This document shows positions 1 through 8,259 of a DNA stretch of 64,000 bases, in pieces; the first letter of the stretch is position 1, and every line of letters begins with the position of its first letter. This stretch comes from Oscillospiraceae bacterium (lineage in GTDB: Bacteria; Bacillota; Clostridia; Oscillospirales; UBA929), in the NCBI GenBank assembly GCA_009777475.1, contig WRLU01000008.1:1-64000 (forward strand). Direction: 5' to 3'. A program made the position numbers and the translations under genes. A model generated the notes under the pieces. That model saw only the letters and a list, made by a program, of their open reading frames with translations, had not been told where the DNA came from and searched no databases.

Positions 1-1
1 A

Positions 2-844
2 GTGCTATGGGATGAGATGTTAAACAGCGATGAAGGAGAAAAAATCAAGAAAATCCTTGCGATAGACGGCAAAACCCAGCGCGGCAATGGGAATAAGAAC
101 CAAAAAGCAAACCATATCGTCAGTGCGATAGATGAAAAAGGGTTTTGTCTTTTGGAAAAACGTGTGAGCGGAAAATCCAACGAAATAACCGCCATCCCTG
201 ATTTGCTGGACAATCTCAACATAAAAGGACACATCATCACAGCAGATGCTATGGGAACACAGCGGGAAATTGTGAAAAAGATACGGAAAAAGCGGGCGGA
301 TTATGTGCTTGCATTAAAAGGCAACCAAGAGAGTTTGCACGAAGACGTGAAGCTATATTTTGATGACCCAACTCTGTTGTCGTCTTGCGTCTATACAAAG
401 ACTCTTGAAAAAGCTCGTGGAGGCATTGAAAAGCGAGAATATTGGCAAACGGACGATATTGCTTGGTTAGCGCAGAAAAAAGACTGGTTGGGCTTAAAAT
501 CCATCGCCATGACACGCAACACCATAATCAAAAATGATATTGAAACATCAGAGACCCGGTATTTTATTAGCAGTTTGCCGCCGGATGCGGAAGAAATTGC
601 GCGGGCAATCAGGGGGCATTGGATGGTGGAAAGCCATCACTGGCACTTGGATGTAACCTTTCGGGAGGATGATAACCATACTCTTGAAAAACAAGCGGCG
701 TTCAACTTGAACATACTGAGAAAACTGGCGTTGAAAGTCTTGAAGATATTTGACATTGGGAAAAAGCCCATGAGCCTCAAACTGAAGCGTTTTTCAATCG
801 GAACCAACCCGGAAAAGCATTTGGAACGTATTCTCAATCTGTAA
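2..844 (+). CDS. ISAs1-family transposase, 5'-partial
   Basis: DDE transposase of the ISAs1 (H-repeat) family, which cuts and pastes its own insertion sequence. The 280 visible residues hold the whole catalytic core: the first Asp in LAIDGKTQRGN, the second in ITADAMGTQ, and the last acidic residue in the HWHLDVTFREDD block typical of the family, followed by a basic C-terminus. Family members are about 350-400 residues, so an N-terminal part of roughly 90 residues is missing because the window begins inside the gene. The GTG at position 2 is just the first in-frame start-like codon and not a trustworthy start. The reading frame is intact, so the element may be active. The next gene runs in the same direction but has its own promoter at 926-955. 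Confidence 0.9.
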   Translation: MLWDEMLNSDEGEKIKKILAIDGKTQRGNGNKNQKANHIVSAIDEKGFCLLEKRVSGKSNEITAIPDLLDNLNIKGHIITADAMGTQREIVKKIRKKRADYVLALKGNQESLHEDVKLYFDDPTLLSSCVYTKTLEKARGGIEKREYWQTDDIAWLAQKKDWLGLKSIAMTRNTIIKNDIETSETRYFISSLPPDAEEIARAIRGHWMVESHHWHLDVTFREDDNHTLEKQAAFNLNILRKLALKVLKIFDIGKKPMSLKLKRFSIGTNPEKHLERILNL

Positions 845-889
845 AAATGCTAAAAATTGAAGAACACCGAGGTTTGCGGGGATAACGCT

Positions 890-906
890 TTCATGCGTTT
901 GGCGTG
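890..906 (+). repeat. possible right end of the insertion sequence
   Basis: About 45 bp after the transposase stop lies ATGCGTTTGGCGTG preceded by TTC. It closely resembles each arm of the perfect inverted repeat at 58865-58896 (14 of 17 positions over the aligned stretch). A terminal inverted repeat would be expected at about this distance from the stop. The left end is outside the window, so the match to a partner end and any target duplication cannot be checked. Inference only. Confidence 0.3.
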
Positions 907-925
907 ATATGAAAGAAAGATTAGG

Positions 926-955
926 TTGACAGATTAGCCGCCGGTGTGTTATTAT
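926..955 (+). promoter_or_regulatory. sigma-A-type promoter for the envelope cassette
   Basis: TTGACA at 926-931 and TATTAT at 950-955, 18 bp apart, about 65 bp before the start at 1020. It lies just outside the insertion sequence and would drive the sulfatase-like gene and the two genes behind it. Confidence 0.65.
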
Positions 956-1019
956 GTCAGTGTTTTTTCGTTGAGGTTATCAAAGTGTCCTAAAGAGTAT
1001 GAGTATAAGAGGTGTCGCC

Positions 1020-3146
1020 ATGGATAAATGTGTGCAAAAAAAGACAAAATTAACAGTGAGCTTGACAGTGAGCTTGATGCTGAGCTTTACAGTGCTTCTC
1101 TTCGGCCCTCTGGAGATGTATTTTCCTAATTCAGGTGATTTGTGGTTTGAAATATCTATGATTATGTCTAGGATACTGGGAATATTTTTCGCAGGTTTTT
1201 TAGGACTGGCTGTCCTTTTATTCCTTGTGCCGGACAAGCTGTTTAAAATTGGCTCATGCCTGACATTCGGCCTCGCATTGGCATTTTATGTGCAGGCAAG
1301 CTTTTTGGCGAGAAACTATGGCCTGCTGGATGGCGATGATGTGGCATGGGACACGCTTGTCGGGTATGGTGTATTCAACACGGTGATTTGGCTTATATGC
1401 ATTCTTGCGCCACTGTTTTTGCTCAAGCTCTGCAATAAAAGCTTAGTCCGGTCATTGACTCTGGGAGCACTGCTGATAGTGGCCATGCAGTCGGCGGCTT
1501 TAACTCAGCTGATTGTCACTGCCGGGCCGAAGTCTGAAAGCCAGAACAAGATTCCAGTTTTCACTTATGATGGTGTATTTGAGCTTTCAGAAAAAGAAAA
1601 TATCATTGTCTTTGTCATTGATGCCATGGATGCCGGTTACTTTGAAGTGCTGATGAATCAAGAGCCTTGGTATAGGGAGAGACTCAAGGAATTCACCTAT
1701 TTTTCCGATATGATTTCAGGAGGTGCGCGTACCACTTATGGTGTTCCTTCCATGATGACCGGCAAGGTTTTCGGAAGGGAATACAACGGAGATTTTTATC
1801 AATACAAGCAGGATGCCTATGACAAGGTGCCGATATTCAAGGATTTGCATGAAGCCGGCTATGATACTCGGATGCTTTCGGTCCACAACCTTTTTACAGA
1901 GGACTTGCAGGAATACATCAAAAATTTCACTCCAAACGAAATACATCCCACCTCACGTTTGGGGCTTACTGGTCAGCTCTATAAGTTTGCTGGGTGTAAG
2001 TACCTTCCGCATTTTTTGAAAAAATACGTCTGGTTCTTTACAGAGGATTTCAATGATTACAAAAGACTTGAATCCAATGTCTTCAAAACAACCAGCAGCA
2101 ACAATTTCAAATTCCCCAAGGAAATGCGAGAACAGGAAATCACGTTGGGCCAGGAAGATAAGGTTTTCCGCTTGTATCATGTTTTTGGGGTACACGGACC
2201 GCTCAATATGAATGAACATGGCGAAAAAGTACCGGCAGAGGAAACTAGCATTTTACAGCAGGGTAGGGCATGGTTCAATGTTGTCTTTGAATATCTCGAC
2301 AGGCTCAAAGAGCTTGGAATTTATGACAGTGCCGACATTATCATCACATCCGACCATGGGGATGGATTTGGGAGAGAAGAGATTCTTTCCCCCCTGAACG
2401 CCAATCCTATGTTCCTGATCAAGCCATCCGATCATGACGGCGGGCTTGCGGAAACAACTGCCCCGGTTGCCTTCACAAACTTTCCGGCTACTATTGCATC
2501 CTTTTTCATGGATGATTACAGTGCGTACGGTCAAGGCGTGTTTGATGTTGACGAGGATGCCCGGATTGACCGCTATCATGTTGTTGGAACTAACTACGCC
2601 ACAAGCTATACCCAGGGAAAATACACCAGTGCCTCCAATGTGGTAGAGTTTGTGTTTGGCGGTAGTAGCAAGGAGCTTGATAAAATCACTGAGCTTGGTG
2701 AAATTATCCCGCCAAACTCCCAAAAATATAAATTTGGCACCGTGCTTGATTTCACATCTGCAACACGGAACGCCTACCCCTATGTGCAAGATGGTATTTT
2801 CCCTCTGGCAAACAGCGGCAGAACTCAGGGGCATGATGCAAGCATGAGATTTGAGCTGACCAAAAATACTAAGAAGGATTTACGTGTCAGTTTAGACTTT
2901 TATCTGGTCAACGGCGAACGGCACACCTTTGCTGTCTCCTGTGGCGGGGAGCAGTTGACTGATACGGTGCTGTCCAATGATGATTCCCCAGTTGAGTTTA
3001 TTGTTCCAAACCATTGTATCAAAGACGGTGCAATAGAGCTTAACTTCCATTTTGCAGATGCCGCATCGAATTATGATATTGGGTTAAGCGGCGGAAGAAT
3101 TCCCTATGCCTTCAAGTTCACGTCTATGGTTATAGATGAAAAGTAA
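1020..3146 (+). CDS. membrane-bound sulfatase-family (LTA-synthase-like) protein
   Basis: Alkaline-phosphatase/sulfatase superfamily enzyme with a multi-pass membrane N-terminus, the layout of phosphoglycerol and phosphoethanolamine transferases. About five hydrophobic segments fill residues 12-165. The catalytic domain follows: FVIDAMDA near 200 supplies the first metal ligand, ARTTYGVPSMMTG near 238 the nucleophilic Thr region, and ITSDHGDGFG near 443 the Asp-His metal pair. A C-terminal beta-rich region of about 130 residues is not assigned. The ATG at 1020 is preferred over an in-frame ATG at 999 because AGAGGTG sits just upstream of it. The two following genes are close and in the same direction, the last being a YidC-glycerophosphotransferase fusion, so a role in adding glycerol-phosphate-like groups to a surface polymer is likely. 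The exact substrate is unknown. Confidence 0.75.
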   Translation: MDKCVQKKTKLTVSLTVSLMLSFTVLLFGPLEMYFPNSGDLWFEISMIMSRILGIFFAGFLGLAVLLFLVPDKLFKIGSCLTFGLALAFYVQASFLARNYGLLDGDDVAWDTLVGYGVFNTVIWLICILAPLFLLKLCNKSLVRSLTLGALLIVAMQSAALTQLIVTAGPKSESQNKIPVFTYDGVFELSEKENIIVFVIDAMDAGYFEVLMNQEPWYRERLKEFTYFSDMISGGARTTYGVPSMMTGKVFGREYNGDFYQYKQDAYDKVPIFKDLHEAGYDTRMLSVHNLFTEDLQEYIKNFTPNEIHPTSRLGLTGQLYKFAGCKYLPHFLKKYVWFFTEDFNDYKRLESNVFKTTSSNNFKFPKEMREQEITLGQEDKVFRLYHVFGVHGPLNMNEHGEKVPAEETSILQQGRAWFNVVFEYLDRLKELGIYDSADIIITSDHGDGFGREEILSPLNANPMFLIKPSDHDGGLAETTAPVAFTNFPATIASFFMDDYSAYGQGVFDVDEDARIDRYHVVGTNYATSYTQGKYTSASNVVEFVFGGSSKELDKITELGEIIPPNSQKYKFGTVLDFTSATRNAYPYVQDGIFPLANSGRTQGHDASMRFELTKNTKKDLRVSLDFYLVNGERHTFAVSCGGEQLTDTVLSNDDSPVEFIVPNHCIKDGAIELNFHFADAASNYDIGLSGGRIPYAFKFTSMVIDEK

Positions 3147-3188
3147 TTTTCAGGGCAAATAGCCCTACATTGAAAGGAAGACTGAGCA

Positions 3189-3446
3189 ATGAAAAAAGTA
3201 ATGAGGATAGCATATTTTTCACTCTGTGTTGCGTGTATGCTCACGGTAAGTGCCTTTGCCTATCTTGATCCATCAACCACCACGGCACTGATTCAGCTCA
3301 TCGCCGGGCTTGCCGTAGCGGCTGGCGTAGGATTCGGGATATTCCGGCACAAAATCAAGCATCTGTTTCAAAAAAAAGACAAAACTCATGATTCAGGCGA
3401 GATCAAGGAGACCGGGGAAGCCAAAAGCGATGATATGTTTGATTAG
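3189..3446 (+). CDS. small membrane protein of the YLDPxT type
   Basis: An 85-residue protein with a signal or first membrane segment at residues 5-24, then AYLDPSTTTALIQL, a second hydrophobic segment at about 34-50, and a charged tail ending in acidic residues. Small proteins with a YLDPG/YLDPST turn between two membrane segments often sit beside polysaccharide or sulfatase-type transferase genes; their function is not established. It has the Shine-Dalgarno sequence AAGGAAG, lies 42 bp after the sulfatase-like gene and 45 bp before the fusion gene, and is surely cotranscribed. A helper or anchoring subunit for the neighbouring transferase is a guess. Confidence 0.65.
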   Translation: MKKVMRIAYFSLCVACMLTVSAFAYLDPSTTTALIQLIAGLAVAAGVGFGIFRHKIKHLFQKKDKTHDSGEIKETGEAKSDDMFD

Positions 3447-3491
3447 AGCTTACCTTAAGCGTGGGCGGGGATAGCTTCTGGAGGTATAGTA

Positions 3492-5627
3492 ATGGGCGCA
3501 ATACTTGATTTAATCATCGCGCAGCCGTTGGGGATTCTTATGAAGCTGTGTCTGGGGCTTTCGGCAAACTATGGACTTAGCATCATCTTGTTTACCTTTT
3601 TTGTCCGGTTAGTTTTTTTGCCGCTGGGTTTTTGGGTTCACAAAAACTCCATCAAGCAAATTCGCCTCAGGCCCATGCTGAACCGATTGGAAGCAGAGTA
3701 TATCTACGACAGAGACAAGTTTGCTGAAGAGCAAATGAAGCTGTATAAGCGCGAAAAATACAATCTTTTTGCAGGTTCGGTCCCCTTGCTGCTCCAGATT
3801 CCGCTGATTATCGGGTTAATTTCGGTCATATACAATCCGCTGACACATCTGCTGGGTATGGATAAGGGAATGGTTGAGGCCTTTGTGACTGTCACTGAAG
3901 AGATTGCCGGTGAAGACATTGGAATAGCACCTCAGCTAAAAACCGTAGAGCTTCTTAAAGACGATGCAAATATACCCCATTACATGACCATCATAGAGCA
4001 GCACCCCGAAGATGGTATTATGGGCGGTGCTGAACTAGTTCGCTCTAATATATACCAAATCAAAGCTCTTGATACTAATTTTTTTGGTCTGAACTTAGCA
4101 CAAACCGCTTCTGTTTTCACGTTTTCAGCATTGTGGCTAATACCGTTTTTTGCAGGTATTAGCGCGTTTATGCTATGTGTGTTGCAAAACAGAAACAACG
4201 TATTGCAAAAAGAACAGGGGTTTTGGGGCCTTTGGGGCATGACCGCTTTCCTGACTGCATTTTCTCTATATTTTGGCTTTGCCGTGCCGGCGGGTGTCGG
4301 ATTGTACTGGATCGTTGGAAATACGCTGAATATCGCTCAGATGTTTATGTTAAACGCTGTGTACAGCCCGGGAAGGTTTATTGATTATGATGACTTAGAG
4401 GAGAGCAAGGCTCTTCTGCAAAAGGCAAAAAAAGGGGTGCCAAAAAAACGCGCCGTCCTGTTTGACCAAAGCCCCCAAGGCAAACGCGAAAGGGCGGATT
4501 ACAAGAGGTTTTTCGCAACGCCTAGCGAGGATATGAAGTTAGTCTTTTATTCGGAAGGCGGCGGTTATTATAAATATTTCAAAAATATCATTGAGGTTAT
4601 CCTCAAAAATTCGGGCTTATCCGTGCATTACATTACAAGTGACCCGGAGGATCCTGTTTTTCAGATATGTGATCCACAATTCAAGCCGTATTACATAGGA
4701 GAGGCACGTCTTATTTCCTTGATGATGAAGATTACAGCCGACATGGTTGTGATGACCATGCCTGATTTACAGACATTCCATATCAAGCGGTCTTTGGTAC
4801 GAAAGGATGTTGAGTACGTATATGTTGACCATGGAGGGTTGAGCCTAAATATTGTTTTCAGACCTGGAGCGTTTGATTATTTTGACACGATTTTTGCCGT
4901 CAGTGAGCTGCAGGGGCGTGAAATCCGTGCCATGGAAAAATTGCGCGGCACAAAAAAGAAGGGCATTTTGAAATGCGGGTATGCTCAAATTGACAGCATG
5001 ATTGCTGCTTATGAATCAAAAGCGAAAAAAAATGAAAACCCAATCCCAGTTCTTTTGATTGCGCCAAGCTGGTCGGAGGACAATATTTTAGACAGCTGCT
5101 TAGATCCAATGCTAAACAAAATCCTTGATAAAGGCTGGAGGATTATCATCCGTCCCCATCCCATGTATATCAAACGCTTTCCCGACAAAATGAACCGGAT
5201 TATCTCCAAATATCAAGATAGGACAAATGAAGTATTCACTATCGAAACCGATTTTTCTTCTAACGCAACAGTATATTCAGCTGATTTGATGATTACTGAC
5301 TGGTCAGCAATTGCGGCGGAATTCAGCTTCACCACCCTGAAGCCCACACTGTTTGTTAACACTAAAATGAAAGTGCTCAACCCCGATTATGACAAAATTG
5401 AAATTGAGCCGTATATTATTACCGTCAGAGATATTGTCGGCATCTCAATTGAAAAAGAAGCCGTATCCCAAATTGATGGGGTTGTTGAGGATTTGTTGCG
5501 GCGGAAGGATGAATTTGCACAAGCTATCAAAGCCGAGCGCGAGAGCTATTACTATAATCTGGGCTGTAGCGGGAAGGTCGGTGCAAGGTATATTATTGAA
5601 AAGCTGGGCGGGGGAAATCTCAATTGA
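3492..5627 (+). CDS. YidC/Oxa1 insertase domain fused to CDP-glycerol glycerophosphotransferase
   Basis: A 711-residue two-domain protein. Residues 1 to about 292 are a YidC/Oxa1 membrane insertase: first membrane helix with the groove arginine (R39 in FFVRLVFLPL), the charged cytoplasmic hairpin at 50-90, the LLLQIPLIIGL segment near 99, and the last helices near 205-290 ending in VGLYWIVGNTLNIAQ. After a basic linker, residues 348-705 form a TagB/TagF-type glycerophosphotransferase with DHGG (447), IAPSWSED (523), IIRPHP (552) and ITDWSA (601), the motifs that bind CDP-glycerol and carry the catalytic His residues. Known TagF-type enzymes add glycerol-phosphate units at the inner membrane face. 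Joining one to an insertase is unusual. The start has a GGAGGT site. The frame continues smoothly through the junction, so this is not a sequencing join of two stop-separated genes. Confidence 0.85.
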   Translation: MGAILDLIIAQPLGILMKLCLGLSANYGLSIILFTFFVRLVFLPLGFWVHKNSIKQIRLRPMLNRLEAEYIYDRDKFAEEQMKLYKREKYNLFAGSVPLLLQIPLIIGLISVIYNPLTHLLGMDKGMVEAFVTVTEEIAGEDIGIAPQLKTVELLKDDANIPHYMTIIEQHPEDGIMGGAELVRSNIYQIKALDTNFFGLNLAQTASVFTFSALWLIPFFAGISAFMLCVLQNRNNVLQKEQGFWGLWGMTAFLTAFSLYFGFAVPAGVGLYWIVGNTLNIAQMFMLNAVYSPGRFIDYDDLEESKALLQKAKKGVPKKRAVLFDQSPQGKRERADYKRFFATPSEDMKLVFYSEGGGYYKYFKNIIEVILKNSGLSVHYITSDPEDPVFQICDPQFKPYYIGEARLISLMMKITADMVVMTMPDLQTFHIKRSLVRKDVEYVYVDHGGLSLNIVFRPGAFDYFDTIFAVSELQGREIRAMEKLRGTKKKGILKCGYAQIDSMIAAYESKAKKNENPIPVLLIAPSWSEDNILDSCLDPMLNKILDKGWRIIIRPHPMYIKRFPDKMNRIISKYQDRTNEVFTIETDFSSNATVYSADLMITDWSAIAAEFSFTTLKPTLFVNTKMKVLNPDYDKIEIEPYIITVRDIVGISIEKEAVSQIDGVVEDLLRRKDEFAQAIKAERESYYYNLGCSGKVGARYIIEKLGGGNLN

Positions 5628-6973
5628 AACGTTCTACCGTATTTTTTTGCTTAGACTGCGGAAACGAATATGCCAAATGGGCCGGGCAATGCCCGGCCTG
5701 TAGGGCGTGGAATACTTTAAGCGAGAAGCCGGTTGAAGCAAGAGTGCCCTCTGGGCCGCCGAGAAACCGGGACGTTGCAGAGCCGGTTAAGCTGTTTGAC
5801 ATCAGTATAGCCGATGAGACTCGTATTCCCACAGGTCTTTCTGAATTAGACCGTGTTTTGGGCGGCGGTGTAGTATCAGGGTCGCTTTGTCTGGTGTCGG
5901 GTGAACCCGGTATCGGCAAGTCCACCCTGCTTATGCAAATTTGCCGCGAATTGTGCAACCGCTGGAGTGTTTTGTATATATCAGGTGAGGAGTCGCCCCG
6001 GCAGCTACGGCTCAGAGGTGAGCGTCTTGGCGTTTCTCAGCTGTCGGTACTGGCGCAAACCGACCTTGATGATATTTTAGCATCGGTTAAAAGGCATAAA
6101 CCAAGGCTTTTGATTGTAGATTCCATACAAACATTATGCCGACAGGGATTAAATTCCACACCGGGGAGCCTAGCGCAGGTCCGCGAGTGTACCATGGCAC
6201 TTATGCGTTTGGCAAAATCCTCGGGGGTAACTGTATTTATCATAGGACACGTCAATAAAGAGGGCGCGGTTGCCGGACCTAAGGTTTTAGAGCATATGGT
6301 TGACTGTGTTTTGTACTTTGAAGGGGAACGCCACCTGCCCTACCGCATTTTGCGGGCATCTAAAAACCGTTTCGGCTCTACCCAGGAAATCGGCGTGTTT
6401 GAAATGGCTGACGAGGGCCTGCGTGAAGTCACCAATCCCTCCGAGACCCTTTTAGCAGGGCGCCCCATAAAGGCTCCGGGGAGCTGTGTTGCCTGTGTTA
6501 TGGAGGGTTCCCGTCCAATGTTATCGGAGATACAGGCTCTTTTGGCACCGACCGCATTCGGTGTTCCCCGCCGTACAGTTTCGGGCTTTGATTATAACCG
6601 GGCCATGCTGCTTTTGGCCGTTCTGGAAAAACGCGCCGGGATGTACACAGGCAACCAGGATGCTTATGTCAATGTAGTCGGGGGCCTGCGCCTGACCGAA
6701 ACAGCCTGCGATCTGCCAGCTATGTTAGCTATAGCATCCAGCTTTAAGGATGCCCCGCTGCCCGGGGATATGGCGGCATTTGGCGAGGTTGGACTGACCG
6801 GGGAGCTTAGGGGCGTGCCGTTTTCAGCCCAGCGTCTGGGAGAAATGTTTCGGCTGGGCTTTTTGAGGTGTGTTATCCCGGCGCAAAGCACAAAAAATAT
6901 AGAGATTCCCGATGGCTTGACAGTATTTCGCGCCAAAACCTTTAAGGATGCGTGTTCTTTTGCGTTTGCCTAG
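5624..6973 (+). CDS. radA: DNA repair protein RadA
   Basis: RadA (Sms), a RecA-like branch-migration helicase used in recombination repair. Its 449 residues match the usual length. In order: an N-terminal four-Cys zinc finger (CLDCGNEYAKWAGQCPAC, residues 9-26), the Walker A motif GEPGIGKST near 90, the RadA-specific KNRFG motif near 247, and a C-terminal Lon-protease-like domain without protease function. It starts with TTG and overlaps the end of the fusion gene by 4 bp, suggesting coupled translation, although the two functions are unrelated. Its last 32 bp overlap a small gene on the opposite strand. Confidence 0.95.
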   Translation: MKRSTVFFCLDCGNEYAKWAGQCPACRAWNTLSEKPVEARVPSGPPRNRDVAEPVKLFDISIADETRIPTGLSELDRVLGGGVVSGSLCLVSGEPGIGKSTLLMQICRELCNRWSVLYISGEESPRQLRLRGERLGVSQLSVLAQTDLDDILASVKRHKPRLLIVDSIQTLCRQGLNSTPGSLAQVRECTMALMRLAKSSGVTVFIIGHVNKEGAVAGPKVLEHMVDCVLYFEGERHLPYRILRASKNRFGSTQEIGVFEMADEGLREVTNPSETLLAGRPIKAPGSCVACVMEGSRPMLSEIQALLAPTAFGVPRRTVSGFDYNRAMLLLAVLEKRAGMYTGNQDAYVNVVGGLRLTETACDLPAMLAIASSFKDAPLPGDMAAFGEVGLTGELRGVPFSAQRLGEMFRLGFLRCVIPAQSTKNIEIPDGLTVFRAKTFKDACSFAFA

Positions 6974-7082
6974 GCACACAATACCGGCATTTGGAATTGC
7001 TTTTCTGTCCCGATGAACACGCCTGGGTCAGCTCGCATATGCCGCCGTTTTGATAGGTGCAATTTTGGGTACAAATAATCAC
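6942..7082 (-). CDS. tiny Cys-rich protein
   Basis: A 46-codon reading frame opposite the 3' end of radA. The peptide starts MIICTQNCTYQNGGIC and ends with CRYCVPR plus a polar tail, giving six Cys residues in paired spacing (CxxxC, C, C, CxxC). Very small proteins with a C-x3-C-x2-YQ-x-G-x-C-x-L pattern are common in Clostridia and are probably metal-binding; they have no proven function. The start is a GTG with a weak GGCGGGG-type site. The six regularly placed Cys codons and the family-like YQNGGIC pattern argue against chance, but the 32-bp overlap with radA and the lack of a clear promoter keep this tentative. Confidence 0.5.
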   Translation of the reverse strand: MIICTQNCTYQNGGICELTQACSSGQKSNSKCRYCVPRQTQKNTHP

Positions 7083-7159
7083 GCAACCCCGCCTTTCACA
7101 GCATGTAGGTAGTATGCCACAGAGAGGCAGAGAATATTAAGCTTTGCCATAAAAAAACC

Positions 7160-7206
7160 TTGACACTCCCATTGTATCCTGCTATACTTTCTCCTGGCAG
7201 GAAAAA
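7160..7206 (+). promoter_or_regulatory. nadA promoter inside a duplicated 46-bp block
   Basis: TTGACA at 7160-7165 and TATACT at 7183-7188 with an ideal 17-bp spacer. The whole stretch, from the -35 box through a CTCCTGGCAGGAAAAA run after the -10 box, recurs at 17681-17726 with only about four changes. The next gene is nadA, about 150 bp downstream. Positions 7207-7338 show no gene or clear structure. Confidence 0.75.
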
Positions 7207-7338
7207 ATCACAAAAGCTCCATGAATTGACCATAATCGGTTGATGCAAGAAAAGTCCAATTTTGGGAATGTCTTGAGGCTGCAATATCCAAGCCGTTCGG
7301 CCTATGGGAACAGATTCTTAGAAATGGGGTAAGTATAA

Positions 7339-8259
7339 ATGACTGTCAGGGAAATTCAAGATGAAATCATCCGTTTGAAGCAGGCGCAGGATATCTGCCT
7401 GCTGGCACACAGCTATCAGTCCCGGGAAATTGTTGAAGTTGCCGATATTACCGGCGATTCGTTTCAGCTGAGCCTTGCGGCAAAAGAGGCTAAGCAAAAA
7501 ACCGTTGTCATGTGCGGCGTGAAATTTATGGCTGAAACGGTAAAAATACTGTCTCCGGAAAAAAGGGTGATTTTAGCCCATCCTGAGGCAGGATGCCCTA
7601 TGGCGGAGCAGATGGACAAGGACCTAATTTCCGGCATTAAGGCTAAATACCCCCACCACACTATTGTGGCCTACATCAACACAACCGCCGGGCTTAAAAC
7701 TATCTGTGACGTATGTGTTACCTCGTCCTCTGCGGTTCACATCATAAAAAAAATCCCGAATGACAACATTCTCTTTCTTCCCGACCGCAATCTAGGTGCG
7801 TATGTTGCCGCGAAGCTGCCGGATAAAAGCATTCATCTTCTTCCGGGCGGTTGCCCCATTCATGCCGCGGTTGCCGCTTATGACGTACACAAGGCAAGGG
7901 CGGCGCATCCCGGCGCACTGTTGCTGGTGCACCCCGAATGCACCCCGGAGGTAACCGCACTTGCAGATTTCACCGGCTCAACCTCAGCTATTATGGATTA
8001 CGCCGTCAATAGCCAGCATTCAGAGTTTATTATAGGTACCGAAATCAGCATAGCGTGGCATCTGCAATACCGTTGCCCCGGTAAGAGGTTTTACTATCTT
8101 TCAAAGGAAATGATTTGCCCCAACATGAGAATTACTACCCTTATAGATCTGTTGGACTGTGTAAAGGGCATTGGCGGTCTTGAGATTGATTTGGATGAAA
8201 ACACCATAAAACAGGCCAGAGTGTGTATTGACAAAATGATTGAGTTGGGTGCGCCATGA
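7339..8259 (+). CDS. nadA: quinolinate synthase NadA
   Basis: NadA condenses iminoaspartate with dihydroxyacetone phosphate to quinolinate, the committed step of de novo NAD synthesis. The 306 residues match the short form of the family. The three Cys ligands of the oxygen-sensitive 4Fe-4S cluster are present: C86 in EAGCPMAE, C201 in VHPECTPE and C260 in EMICPNMRIT. The substrate-binding HSYQ and TSSSAV motifs are also seen. The partners nadB and nadC are not in the window. Its stop overlaps the start of mnmA by 4 bp (ATGA), so the two are translationally coupled. The promoter is at 7160. Confidence 0.95.
   Translation: MTVREIQDEIIRLKQAQDICLLAHSYQSREIVEVADITGDSFQLSLAAKEAKQKTVVMCGVKFMAETVKILSPEKRVILAHPEAGCPMAEQMDKDLISGIKAKYPHHTIVAYINTTAGLKTICDVCVTSSSAVHIIKKIPNDNILFLPDRNLGAYVAAKLPDKSIHLLPGGCPIHAAVAAYDVHKARAAHPGALLLVHPECTPEVTALADFTGSTSAIMDYAVNSQHSEFIIGTEISIAWHLQYRCPGKRFYYLSKEMICPNMRITTLIDLLDCVKGIGGLEIDLDENTIKQARVCIDKMIELGAP

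Noticed and set aside
2253-2834. 193-codon minus-strand frame inside the sulfatase-like gene, and similar long frames opposite rpoB, the RCC1 gene, the ATPase and the binding-protein gene
   Set aside because: They lie antisense within well-supported genes and their translations resemble no protein family; they follow from codon bias of the sense strand.
7096-7284. 62-codon minus-strand frame before nadA
   Set aside because: It runs across the duplicated promoter block, has unremarkable composition and no ribosome binding site; considered chance.
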